From NCBI GenBank assembly GCA_965218495.1, contig OZ244626.1:496001-560000 (forward strand): a DNA stretch of 64,000 nt, given 5' to 3'. The translations under genes were made by a program, and so were the position numbers. Below the pieces are notes generated by a model that had not been told where the DNA came from, made no database searches, and was given only the letters and a program-made list of their open reading frames with translations. The stretch is from G965218495 sp965218495 (GTDB lineage: Bacteria; Bacteroidota; Rhodothermia; Rhodothermales; Bin80). Below are positions 27,540 through 37,038 of this stretch, piece after piece (position 1 is the first letter of the stretch; each line of letters starts with the position of its first letter).

Positions 27540-28063
27540 TTGTGGATGATACGGCCAACAAGCGATGCGTTAGCGTGGCGCATCGCAAGTTGCCGAAGGC
27601 AAGAGTGCGCCGTCAGAAGCAGATTGCGGCATTGGTCCGTGCCAAGGCAATCCGTTTGCGTGATGCACGCGACCGGGCTACGGCCAGCATCGCGAATGGC
27701 AAGCACGCCAACATTGACCGCGAAAAGTCAACCTTTACGCCGCTGTTCGTAGAGGCGGCAGCAGGAAGCAAGGCTTGAGCCGCTTGACTGCCCGATGACA
27801 CTCCCGCGCCAGCTACCATACAAAGCCAATAACGCTGGCGGGATGGCTATATCAGTGCCTGCACGGCACACTACGCAGCAGAACGGTGGATGTAGTGAGT
27901 TGCAACGCTGCAAGATTGGATCGTATGTTCGCACGTGCGCTTGCGAGCAGTGCGGACTGGCCCTGGACCGTGATATAAATGCGGAAATCAATGCGTCTTG
28001 CAGGGGTGCGGCTCTTACACTGGATGGAGAGCACGTCCATCACTGTGCCACCGGGCAGATGCA
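27540..28063 (+). pseudogene. TnpB-like (IS200/IS605 OrfB) remnant between ribF and rpsO
   Basis: Two degraded frames with TnpB/Fanzor-type character. The first (27542-27778) has an Arg/Lys-rich helix VAHRKLPKARVRRQKQ typical of the region before the RuvC core. The second (27795-28063) has GGMAISVPARHTTQ followed by CACEQCGLALDRDINAEINA, matching the zinc finger and final RuvC Asp motif of TnpB. The core between them is missing and one CxxC of the zinc finger is spoiled, so the gene is dead. No TnpA gene is present. It splits the expected ribF-rpsO spacing. Confidence 0.7.
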
Positions 28064-28302
28064 AGATTGTATGCGCCTGGACGCGATCCTATTCTACTAG
28101 GTGTGCCAGCTACGTAGAAAGGTATGCCATTGATCGGGTGTAGCAATTACCTTTCTTCTGAGTACAATGGAACCCGCCAACAATCCGTTCGTACTAAGAG
28201 GCTGATTCGTTCCGGTCCGCAGCAGACAGCTGGCTTTGGCCTTATGCCAGTGATTGACGGACGGGGACGTGATCAAAAAAGGCCAATAATGAAAACTGCA
28301 AC
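28064..28302. other. rpsO leader
   Basis: Non-coding stretch before rpsO. It should hold an rpsO promoter or the S15 autoregulatory site, but no structure could be assigned by eye. Confidence 0.35.
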
Positions 28303-28569
28303 ATGATATCTAAGGAGCAGAAAGCAGAGCTAATTGTACGGTTTGGCAAGAACGAGCACGATACAGGCACTTCTGAAGTTCAGATCGCGATCTTTTCTAC
28401 GCGCATCCGGGCGCTTACGGAGCATCTCAAGTCCAATCCGAAGGACCATGCCACGCGGCGAGGGCTGTTGAAACTGGTAGGTAAGCGGCGGCGCCTACTG
28501 AATTACCTGATAGAGACGGATATCGAGCGCTATCGCACCGTTACGCGAGACCTTGGAATTCGCAAGTAG
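28303..28569 (+). CDS. rpsO: 30S ribosomal protein S15
   Basis: A primary 16S rRNA-binding protein of 88 residues, the exact family length. Family marks include FGKNEHDTGTSEVQIAIFS, LTEHLKSNPKDHATRRGLL and GKRRRLLNYL. An AAGGAG-type site (CTAAGGAG) overlaps the first codons rather than preceding them, so the start was chosen by family length. It lies upstream of pnp, the common rpsO-pnp order. Confidence 0.97.
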   Translation: MISKEQKAELIVRFGKNEHDTGTSEVQIAIFSTRIRALTEHLKSNPKDHATRRGLLKLVGKRRRLLNYLIETDIERYRTVTRDLGIRK

Positions 28570-28619
28570 CCCGGTGCGCGGTTCAGCCTTTCAATGCCAC
28601 CCATGTTGCTATTACTAAA

Positions 28620-28637
28620 GCGCCGCGAATGCGGCGC
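28620..28637 (+). promoter_or_regulatory. Hairpin between rpsO and pnp
   Basis: A perfect GCGCCGC / GCGGCGC stem with a GAAT loop and no T run. In other bacteria a hairpin here is an RNase III site that controls pnp; that role is an inference. Confidence 0.5.
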
Positions 28638-28656
28638 GACTCACTAAGATTGATTC

Positions 28657-30930
28657 ATGATACCTGAAAGCAAGACTATACACGTTGATATTGCCCCTGG
28701 CAAGGCGGTGACGCTGGAAACCGGGCGCTTGGCCAAACAGGCTGGTGGCGCCGTGGTGGTGCGCATGGGCGACACGATGGTGCTGTGCACCGTCGTGCTG
28801 TCGAATTCTGTCAAACCAGGGCAGAGCTATTTTCCGCTGATGGTTGACTATCGGGAGAGCTTTGCTTCCGGTGGCAGGATTCCCGGCGGCTTTATCAAGC
28901 GTGAAGGACGCTCCAACGATAAGGAGATTTTGACCTCGCGTCTGGTGGACCGCGCTATCCGACCGCTTTTTCCCAGCGGCTTCCGCAACGAGGTCCAGAT
29001 CATTGGAACGGTCATCAGCGCAGATGACGAAAACAACAGTGACATGCTCGCCGGCGTGGGTGCGTCCGCCGCGCTGTTATTGGCCGGCGCACCGTTTGAT
29101 GGGCCCATCGCTGAGGTGCGTATCGGTCGCATAGCAGGCAATTTTGTCATAAACCCCACGCTCAGCGAGACTGAGGCCAGCGATTTCAATCTGGTGGTGG
29201 CCGGCAAGACTGATGCCATTGTCATGGTTGAGGGAGAGATGGCTGAAGTAACCGAAGAGGAGATGGTGGAAGCGCTTGAGGTTGCACATGAAGCCATCAA
29301 GGCGTTGTGTGAAGCGCAGCATGATCTTCTGGCATTGTGCCCCACACCGCCGCCATTTGCACACGAGTGTGATGAACCGGCAGCGGAAATTGTACGAGCG
29401 GTAAGGGACCAAATCGGGGAACGAGTGGCGGCCCACATCCAGGCGCCCTACGACAAAGCCAGATTCTACAATGGTCTTGACGCGCTGAAACTGGAGGCGA
29501 TAGAAGTCCTTACCGCAGACGAAGCGCTGGGATATGATCGCTCCGATGTAGAGAGCGCGGCTGGGATTGTGTCGAAAGAATTGATGCGCGAGATGGTGCT
29601 GTCACAGGGGCGCCGCATTGACGGGCGTGGCCCGGCAGACGTGCGACCCATATGGTGCCAAACGGGGTATCTGCCTCGCGTGCATGGATCCGCGGTCTTC
29701 ACGCGTGGAGAAACGCAGGTCATGGCCTCGGTCACGTTGGGCACTACGCGTGACGTGCAGGCAATAGACCAGGTATTTAGCCAAGATGACAAGGCTTTCT
29801 TCCTGCACTATGCGTTTCCACCGTATTCAACGGGCGAGGTCAAGTTTTTGCGCGGCGCCAGCCGCCGCGAGGTTGGTCACGGGATCTTGGCCGAGCGTGC
29901 CCTGGAAGGTATGCTGCCCAGCAAGGATGTGTTTCCCTACACTATCCGGGTAAACGCGGATGTATTGGAGTCAAATGGTTCGTCCTCAATGGCCAGCGTT
30001 TGTTCGGGCAGTCTTGCCCTTATGGACGCCGGCGTGCCGTTGCGCAAGGCGGTATCGGGTGTCGCGATGGGCCTTATTTCGGACGGCGAGCGTACCGTGA
30101 TATTGACCGACATCCTGGGTACCGAAGATCACCTTGGCGATATGGACTTCAAGGTGACGGGCACCCGTGACGGCATCACAGCGTGCCAGATGGACATCAA
30201 GATCAGCGGGCTTTCGCGGGCACTGATGCTCAAAGCGTTGAATCAGGCACGTGAGGCGCGGCATCATATCCTTGACCAGATGGAAGCGGAGTTGGATGCA
30301 CCCAGACCGGAAATGTCGCCCTACGCGCCGCGGCTCACGCAGATCACGATTGACGCTGAGCTTATCGGCGCCGTCATTGGGCCTGGCGGAAAGATTATCA
30401 AGGCGATTCAGGCGGATACTGAGACAACAGTCGACATAGAGGAGCGGGATGGTCTGGGTTTTGTGACCATTGCGGCTTCCAGGGAGGAGCAGGCGCTGCG
30501 TGCCATTGAAATGGTGCGTGCCATTGTCACGGTTCCTGAGGTTGGGGAGCAGTACGAGGGTACGGTTAAGGCCGTTCTGGAAATCGGCGCGGTGGTAGAG
30601 ATTCTTCCAGGCAAGGAAGGGCTTGTGCATATCTCGGAGCTCGATCACGGTTACATCAACAATGTAGCCGATGTCGTACAGGTCGGGGATACTGTCAAGG
30701 TGCAGGTTATAGAGAGCCGTGATCGCGGTAAGCTTCGGCTTAGCCGCAAGGCCACGCTGCCACGCCCGGAAGGGGCGTCGGAATTTCGTCGCCCCCGCAG
30801 TGGTCCGCGCCCAGGTGGGTCCAGCCGCAGCGGCCCGCGCAGGGGAGGTGGAGGTCCGCCGCGGCGAAGCGCAGGGTCTGGCGGCCGGGGCCGTAGTAGC
30901 CCCGGCGGCGACCGCGGCAGGCGCCAGTAG
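28657..30930 (+). CDS. pnp: Polyribonucleotide nucleotidyltransferase (PNPase)
   Basis: A phosphorolytic 3'-5' exoribonuclease and degradosome partner. The 757-residue protein has two RNase PH domains (YRESFASGGRIPGGFIKREG; then FFLHYAFPPYSTGE and GSSSMASVCSGSLALMDAG), a KH domain (IGAVIGPGGKIIKAIQ) and an S1 domain (YEGTVKAVLEIGAVVEI). A tail of about 50 residues rich in Arg, Gly and Pro follows, with RG and RGG-like units, longer than in many PNPases. The tail could bind RNA; this is inferred from composition only. Confidence 0.97.
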   Translation: MIPESKTIHVDIAPGKAVTLETGRLAKQAGGAVVVRMGDTMVLCTVVLSNSVKPGQSYFPLMVDYRESFASGGRIPGGFIKREGRSNDKEILTSRLVDRAIRPLFPSGFRNEVQIIGTVISADDENNSDMLAGVGASAALLLAGAPFDGPIAEVRIGRIAGNFVINPTLSETEASDFNLVVAGKTDAIVMVEGEMAEVTEEEMVEALEVAHEAIKALCEAQHDLLALCPTPPPFAHECDEPAAEIVRAVRDQIGERVAAHIQAPYDKARFYNGLDALKLEAIEVLTADEALGYDRSDVESAAGIVSKELMREMVLSQGRRIDGRGPADVRPIWCQTGYLPRVHGSAVFTRGETQVMASVTLGTTRDVQAIDQVFSQDDKAFFLHYAFPPYSTGEVKFLRGASRREVGHGILAERALEGMLPSKDVFPYTIRVNADVLESNGSSSMASVCSGSLALMDAGVPLRKAVSGVAMGLISDGERTVILTDILGTEDHLGDMDFKVTGTRDGITACQMDIKISGLSRALMLKALNQAREARHHILDQMEAELDAPRPEMSPYAPRLTQITIDAELIGAVIGPGGKIIKAIQADTETTVDIEERDGLGFVTIAASREEQALRAIEMVRAIVTVPEVGEQYEGTVKAVLEIGAVVEILPGKEGLVHISELDHGYINNVADVVQVGDTVKVQVIESRDRGKLRLSRKATLPRPEGASEFRRPRSGPRPGGSSRSGPRRGGGGPPRRSAGSGGRGRSSPGGDRGRRQ

Positions 30931-30946
30931 ATTACTCTCAGCAGCC

Positions 30947-32173
30947 GTGTTCAGCAAGACGCTTCTTGAAAGCGGCGTTCGTGTGATTACCGAGGCGATA
31001 CCGACGGTTCGTTCGGTTGCTGCCGGGGTGTGGGTGCATACGGGAAGCCGAGACGAGGCCCCACCTCAAGCGGGAATCAGTCACTTCATTGAGCACATGG
31101 TGTTCAAGGGCACCCGAAGGCGGCGCATGCAGCACATTGCGCGGCGTCTGGAGTCCGTGGGTGGTTACCTAAATGCCTTTACCTCCAAAGAATACACGTG
31201 CTTTGAGGCGCGAGCGCTGGACATTCATCTGGCGCGGGCTATAGATACGGCGGCCGATTTGGTAATTGACCCGCTGTTCCCGGAAAAGGAGTTGCAGAAG
31301 GAGAAGTGCGTGGTGCTGGAGGAGATAAAGATGTACGCAGATGTGCCTGAAGACATGATCTTTGAGCAGTTTGAGCGCATCGTCTACGCGAATCATGCAT
31401 TCGGCCACCCGATTATTGGCCTCCCGCAAACGGTGTCGGCGCTCTCCCAGGCAGACCTCTTTGCCTACCTCAACAGGCGTTATACGCCAGAGCGCATTGT
31501 GCTCGCGGCTGCCGGCAACCTCTCGCACGAGGCGGTCGTTCACGCGGCGGAAAGTGCGTTCAAGGGGCTGCGTAAAGGCGATGGCCCTGAACTCCGCGAG
31601 GGCGTTGGTGGCTACATGCCGCAGCGTCTGGAAGAAACGCGCCCGATTCAGCAGGCCCACATGGTGCTGGGTCGGCGCGGCTTGGGCGCCGGGGACAGCC
31701 ATCGGGCCGCAATGAACGTGGTCAGCACCATACTGGGGGGCGGCATGTCGAGCCGCCTGAACCAGAATATCCGCGAGAAGTACGGGTTCTGTTACAACGT
31801 GTTTGCTTTTCTCAACATGCACTCCGATACGGGGGATTTTGGTGTATATGCGGGCACGGATACAGCACACATTGATCGCGTGGAGAAGCTAATCTTCAGA
31901 GAGTGCGCCAAGCTTGCAGGGCGTCCGGTGAGTGCCCGGACGTTGAGTCAAGCCAAGAACCAGATCAAAGGCTCCATTCTGCTTGGGCTGGAGAGCATGA
32001 ACAACCGCATGACCCGCATTGCCCGCCAAGAGCTTTTCTTTGGCCGTTACATAACGCTGGACGAAGTGCTGGAAGAGCTTCACAATGTCAGCGCCGCCGA
32101 TGTACAAGCGGTGGCGCAGGAGCTTTTTGTGCCGGCGGAGTTTTCGCGCATGGTCGTGTTACCTGAATCGTAG
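30947..32173 (+). CDS. M16 family zinc peptidase (processing-peptidase-like)
   Basis: A 408-residue M16 metalloprotease. The inverted zinc motif HFIEHMVFKG (HxxEH) is present near residue 48, with the distal Glu region ALDIHLARAIDTAADLVID and the second-half GGGMSSRLNQNIREKYGF substrate-binding segment. GTG 30947 starts the conserved part; the open frame further upstream lies inside pnp. Homologues often follow pnp in Bacteroidota and Alphaproteobacteria. Substrates are unknown. Confidence 0.9.
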   Translation: MFSKTLLESGVRVITEAIPTVRSVAAGVWVHTGSRDEAPPQAGISHFIEHMVFKGTRRRRMQHIARRLESVGGYLNAFTSKEYTCFEARALDIHLARAIDTAADLVIDPLFPEKELQKEKCVVLEEIKMYADVPEDMIFEQFERIVYANHAFGHPIIGLPQTVSALSQADLFAYLNRRYTPERIVLAAAGNLSHEAVVHAAESAFKGLRKGDGPELREGVGGYMPQRLEETRPIQQAHMVLGRRGLGAGDSHRAAMNVVSTILGGGMSSRLNQNIREKYGFCYNVFAFLNMHSDTGDFGVYAGTDTAHIDRVEKLIFRECAKLAGRPVSARTLSQAKNQIKGSILLGLESMNNRMTRIARQELFFGRYITLDEVLEELHNVSAADVQAVAQELFVPAEFSRMVVLPES

Positions 32174-33811
32174 GAGCCGGGTGCCATCGCGGCGTGGCTA
32201 TGGACTGGCTGCAGTCGCACAAGTGAGTGGTAAGGCGGTTGAGTGGTAAGGCGGTGTGTGGAATGGCGCGATCTAAAGGGCGCATTTCTGGTCACGAGCG
32301 CAAACAACAGTGCTCGTACGAATAGCGATATGCACGTATGCAAGTACGGTGGCATGCAGGTCAATTGCGGGCTGAGATGCAGCAGAAAAGCAGCCCTATG
32401 GCCGTGGACGCATACGTTGATAGTTCAAGAGGGGCCTACGACGCGCTCTACGCAGGTTGCGTGGCCTGACCGTGAATTCGGGCTCGAGACAGCGTAGTGC
32501 GAGGCCTGCCTGCTGACACCTACATTCGTAGTGTGGTCCAGTCTGCCGGCTTAGTCTGGAATTCGTCCTAACCGGAAGGAGTGCACTCGAGATCATCAAA
32601 TGGGACGGCGTGCGGCATACTCTGTCCGGCAAGCCGAATTGGTAGGGGGACAGGTTGGATCCATCTGGACAAACGCATGGTGCTACGCTGCAGCCCGCCA
32701 CAGGCAGTGGAATCTGCGCGAATCACGAAGAGCGACAAAAGTAGACCGGTAGGTCTGTCGTTGCAGCTGTACGCCGCAAAGGAGGTCCCCGCCGAAGGGA
32801 TAGTGACGCCTTGTATCGAGTGGGCAATGTCGCGGATGCTGGCCAACGAAGAGTTGGTTCGAGGGAAGGATTCAAGCGGGCGGCGTTCACGGTCAACGGG
32901 ACGTAATTGCAAGGGCCGCAATGGAGCCATGGAGTACCTGTGTGCCATTCGCAGCAGATTTAAGCTGCTTGCTACACATACACGTTTCCAGAACTGCAAG
33001 CGACTTTCTGCACTGGAACGGGCCGTCCGAATTTTAATGCAACTGCGGCACGCCTCCCCGACCGGCAACGTGTAGCGCCAGACCGGAGCATTGCTGTGGA
33101 TGACGGTACTCTTTGCACAGCGGCGCATCAGACAACAACCAGCCTCATTGCTCAGGAGGGCAACGGGCGATGCGCGGCATCGCCAAACGGGGGCCAGGGC
33201 TACCGCCACAGGTGAACGTTCTCGGTACACTGGCGCGTACCGGGCCATGAATCTTCCGCTGTTACGGGTGGTGCATCTGGGCACACTGCCCCAGCTTGGA
33301 CTACAGGCAATTGCGGGTACAAGCAAGCGCCCTTTGTGATACGTGGAGGCATGGCCCCGTTGCCAGGCGGGGCATGCGAGCTACTCGGCACCGGGGTAGA
33401 GCGGGAAGCGTACTCATGCAGTGCACCGACAGGCAGGTGCGGGCTTCTTTTTGCCCCGTTGGCCAATGCGGCTCAACTTCAGAATGAAACCATGATGAGG
33501 TTCATTGTACTTGCGGTGATCAAAAGGATTGGCCACCCATACGCAGTCGGATTCACAAGTAGCTACGTGTACTTCCGCGGAATAAATTGGAACCATACCT
33601 ACCCAGCTTCATACCATGGCCGCTCTGCCTGCAGAGTAGACCGCCACTATTGCAATGCGCGCATGTTGGGCGCGTTAGTCGAGTATGGCATAGTGGGCTC
33701 GGGAGAAGAGTTGAGTTCGACTACCTCATTAATCTCTATCCGGTGCCAGTCGGCGGTAGCGCTGATGCCGGCTTAGCCTCAATTGTACAACTTAAACTAG
33801 AATGGAGTCTT
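32174..33811. other. 1.6-kb gene-poor stretch before susC
   Basis: No gene I can support. Open frames exist on both strands (for example 32581-33075 plus and 32568-33326 minus) but their products have no recognisable family, odd Cys/Arg/Ser composition and no ribosome-binding sites. The final 100 bp is the susC leader, with GGAG just before ATG 33812. The rest may be decayed genes. Confidence 0.45.
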
Positions 33812-36800
33812 ATGAGACAGCGAGAGAAATGGGATGAGCTGTTAGCATCCTGGCGAATGGTTCTGTTGCCTCTGGTGATGCTGCTCGGAGTATCTGCGGC
33901 ACAGGCGCAGGTGCATACTGTGGTGGGAACGGTTGTCGGTGCCGTAGATAACCTGCCCCTCATCGGCGTGAACGTTGTGGAGATGGGCACGCAAAACGGC
34001 ACTGCTTCAGACGTTGACGGAACGTATGTGCTGGCCGTATCTGGTCCTAATGCATCTTTGGTCTTCACCTATGTCGGGTATGTGTCGCAGACCGTGCCGA
34101 TAGATGAGCAGGTCGAGATAAACGTAGCTTTGGCCGAGGATACGCGCCTGTTGGAAGAGGTGGTTGTGACGGCTGGTGGCATTGAGCGCAAAGAGCGCGC
34201 ACTGGGCTACTCGGTCGGCGAGGTGAGCGGTGAAGATCTTCGTGAATCACGGGAGATCAACATTGCCAATTCTCTTGCCGGCAAAATTGCAGGCGTTCAG
34301 GTCACGAAGCCTGCTACGGGGCCAGCAGGCTCTAGCCGTGTGATAATCCGTGGCGTCTCGTCCCTGGGTGAAGATAGCCAGCCGCTATACGTAGTCGATG
34401 GCGTTCCGATTGACAACACTACGCTTGGCACCGCAGGCATGTGGGGTGGCAGCGATGGTGGCGACGGCATCTCGTCCATGAACCCTGACGACATAGAGAA
34501 CATCTCGGTCCTGAAAGGGCCGTCTGCTGCCGCGCTTTACGGGACGCGTGCCAAAAACGGCGTGGTGCTGATCACGACCAAGAAGGCCACGCCAGGATTG
34601 GGATTGGGCGTCGAGTTCAGCAGCAACACCACTTTTGAAGAGGTGCTCGTCAAAACCAACTGGCAGGACGTATATGGCCAGGGAACGCGTGGCAAGATAC
34701 CCTCTTCGGCAGAAGACGCGCTCAGGACGGCCGACTTTGCATGGGGTGCGGCCTTGGATGGGGCTCCAGTCGTGAGCTGGGATGGCACGATGCAGCCATA
34801 TTCAAAGGCGGCCGATGCCGTCAGGAGTTTTTACAACACCGGGGTGACATCCGTAAACAGCCTGGCGCTAACCACCGCAACGCAGACTTCTTCTCTGCGC
34901 ATGGGGTTCTCGCATCTTAACAACGAAGGCATCAGTCCCAATTCAGGCGTCGTTCGCACCTCCTTTTCCATCCGAGGCACATCGGACTTTGGCTCGCGCC
35001 TGAGTGCAGACGCAAAGCTCAACTTTGTGCGGGAAGTGGTAAACAACAGGCCCCGCCTGTCGGACTCGCCCGGCAACGCAAACTATACTGTCTATCAGTT
35101 GGCCCCCAACGTAGACGTTACGACCCTTGAGTGTCCACCGGAGGATGAGGCCTGCACGGAACCAGGCACGGACGTCGATGGGCAAGAGCTGCACCGCGGC
35201 CTCTTCGGCAACATCTACCAGCAGAATCCCTACTGGGCAGCGAATCAGTTTACCAATGCGGACGAAGACCGGCGAATTATGGGCTTTGCTGCGCTGACGT
35301 ACCAGTTCGCGGACTGGATATCGCTGATGGGCCGTGTAGGCGGTGACACGTATACGACTCGCAGAACCGGCATCACGCCTTGGGGCACGGCCTACAGTCC
35401 ACTGGGAGGCCAATCCGAAACCGAATTTCGTATCACCGAAGTCAACACGGACTTCCTGCTGAACATGGCGCGGGAGATCACAACAGATTTCGGAGTTCAG
35501 GCCACCTTTGGTGGAAACATGCTCTTCCGTGAGCGCGAGAATTTGACGCTGAGCGGTGGTGGCGGATTCAACGTGCCGGGTCTTGAAGTGGTGACCAACC
35601 AAAACACCCGATCGCACGGCTATGGGATCAGCGAGAAGCAGATCAACTCGCTATTCGGGTCAGCTGAATTTTCCTACGCGGACTACCTATTCATCACACT
35701 GACGGCACGGAATGACTGGTCAAGTACACTACCAGTCGACAACAATTCGTACTTCTACCCGTCCATCAGCGGCAGCTTTGTCTTTTCAGATGCCTTTGAA
35801 GTGCCTTCATGGCTAAGCTTTGGAAAGCTCCGGGCATCGTGGGCAGAAGTCGGCGGAGACACGAATCCGTATAGCTTGGCCCTGACGTATGCGCTGTACG
35901 GCAGTCATCTTGGCCAGCCGCGGGGCGGCGTTGCCCAGGGCCGGATTCCGTTGGCCAGCCTGAAGCCATCGGCCAGCATTGGCATTGAAGGTGGGTTCGA
36001 TATCCGGTTCATGGACAACCGCTTTGGAGTTGACTTCACTTACTACACCCAGAGTGCTATCAACCAGATCCTTTCCACAACGATTTCAAGCGCCTCTGGC
36101 TTCGGAAGCCAAACGATTAATGCCGGCGAAATCAAGAATTCCGGTATTGAGCTGCTGCTCTCTACGACACCATACAGAACCGGTGACTTGCGCTGGGACT
36201 TTGACGTCAACGTGTCTCGTAACAAGAATGAGGTGGTGGACCTTGTTGAAGGCCAAACCTCGCTGACGTTGGCCGAAAGCCGCCACCGCGGCAACTTCGT
36301 CACAGCGGAGGTTGGAGAGGCCTACGGGAGCATTAAGGGACGCAAATACTTGCGCCAGAATGTACCTTCGGGTGGCTCTGACTGTGACGCAACGGGCCCC
36401 ATTGTGCATGATGCGGACGGACTACCGATGCGCACTGGGGATTTGTGCATCGTGGGGAACGGTACGCCCGACTTCATTGGCGGCATCGGAAACTCGCTTC
36501 GCTGGCGAAACGTGAGTCTGAGCATGCTATTCGACATGCGTTTTGGTGGAGACATCTTCTCGGTCACCAACAGCGCTGCGTATGACAACGGTCTGCACAA
36601 GAACACGTTGCAGGGCCGCGAGGAGAAAGGAGGCATGGTGGGTGAGGGAGTGGACCAGGAAGGCAATCCCAACGCCGTACAGGCAGATCCACAGGACTAC
36701 TGGGGACGGATTGGCGGCGGATTTATCGCTGAGGAGTTCGTCTATGACGCGAGCTTTGTCAAACTGCGGGAGCTTCAGATAAGCTATCGTCTACCGCCCA

Positions 36801-36994
36801 ACGTCCTTGCCCGTACGCCCATCAAAGTTGCTACGATTTCTCTAGTGGGTAGAAACCTCTGGCTGATCTACAGCAAGGTCGACAACCTCGATCCTGAATC
36901 CATCTTCAACAATACCCAGAGCGGTATTGGACTGGAGCACAGTGGCGTCCCGCAGGTACGCAGCATTGGAGTCAATCTGAACGTGCGCCTGTAG
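33812..36994 (+). CDS. SusC/RagA-family TonB-dependent outer membrane transporter
   Basis: A TonB-dependent channel of 1060 residues. After a signal peptide (LLPLVMLLGVSAAQAQ) come a carboxypeptidase-regulatory-like domain (VHTVVGTVVGAVDNLPLIGVN), a TonB-box-like VVVTAGGIERKERALGYS, a plug with LAGKIAGVQVTKP and PLYVVDGVPI, and a 22-strand-type barrel. The start ATG 33812 gives a clean signal peptide and follows GGAG; the upstream frame to 33587 is not credible. It works with the SusD-like lipoprotein 44 bp downstream. The nutrient cannot be read from the sequence; no glycoside hydrolase gene is next to it, so peptides or other substrates are possible. Confidence 0.95.
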   Translation: MRQREKWDELLASWRMVLLPLVMLLGVSAAQAQVHTVVGTVVGAVDNLPLIGVNVVEMGTQNGTASDVDGTYVLAVSGPNASLVFTYVGYVSQTVPIDEQVEINVALAEDTRLLEEVVVTAGGIERKERALGYSVGEVSGEDLRESREINIANSLAGKIAGVQVTKPATGPAGSSRVIIRGVSSLGEDSQPLYVVDGVPIDNTTLGTAGMWGGSDGGDGISSMNPDDIENISVLKGPSAAALYGTRAKNGVVLITTKKATPGLGLGVEFSSNTTFEEVLVKTNWQDVYGQGTRGKIPSSAEDALRTADFAWGAALDGAPVVSWDGTMQPYSKAADAVRSFYNTGVTSVNSLALTTATQTSSLRMGFSHLNNEGISPNSGVVRTSFSIRGTSDFGSRLSADAKLNFVREVVNNRPRLSDSPGNANYTVYQLAPNVDVTTLECPPEDEACTEPGTDVDGQELHRGLFGNIYQQNPYWAANQFTNADEDRRIMGFAALTYQFADWISLMGRVGGDTYTTRRTGITPWGTAYSPLGGQSETEFRITEVNTDFLLNMAREITTDFGVQATFGGNMLFRERENLTLSGGGGFNVPGLEVVTNQNTRSHGYGISEKQINSLFGSAEFSYADYLFITLTARNDWSSTLPVDNNSYFYPSISGSFVFSDAFEVPSWLSFGKLRASWAEVGGDTNPYSLALTYALYGSHLGQPRGGVAQGRIPLASLKPSASIGIEGGFDIRFMDNRFGVDFTYYTQSAINQILSTTISSASGFGSQTINAGEIKNSGIELLLSTTPYRTGDLRWDFDVNVSRNKNEVVDLVEGQTSLTLAESRHRGNFVTAEVGEAYGSIKGRKYLRQNVPSGGSDCDATGPIVHDADGLPMRTGDLCIVGNGTPDFIGGIGNSLRWRNVSLSMLFDMRFGGDIFSVTNSAAYDNGLHKNTLQGREEKGGMVGEGVDQEGNPNAVQADPQDYWGRIGGGFIAEEFVYDASFVKLRELQISYRLPPNVLARTPIKVATISLVGRNLWLIYSKVDNLDPESIFNNTQSGIGLEHSGVPQVRSIGVNLNVRL

Positions 36995-37038
36995 CGCAAC
37001 CAAGGTGCGACATCCATAATCCCAAAACCGAATAACTC

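Noticed and set aside
32568..33326. 252-codon minus-strand frame
   Set aside because: No family, odd composition, no ribosome-binding site and no partner; an equal-looking frame lies on the other strand.
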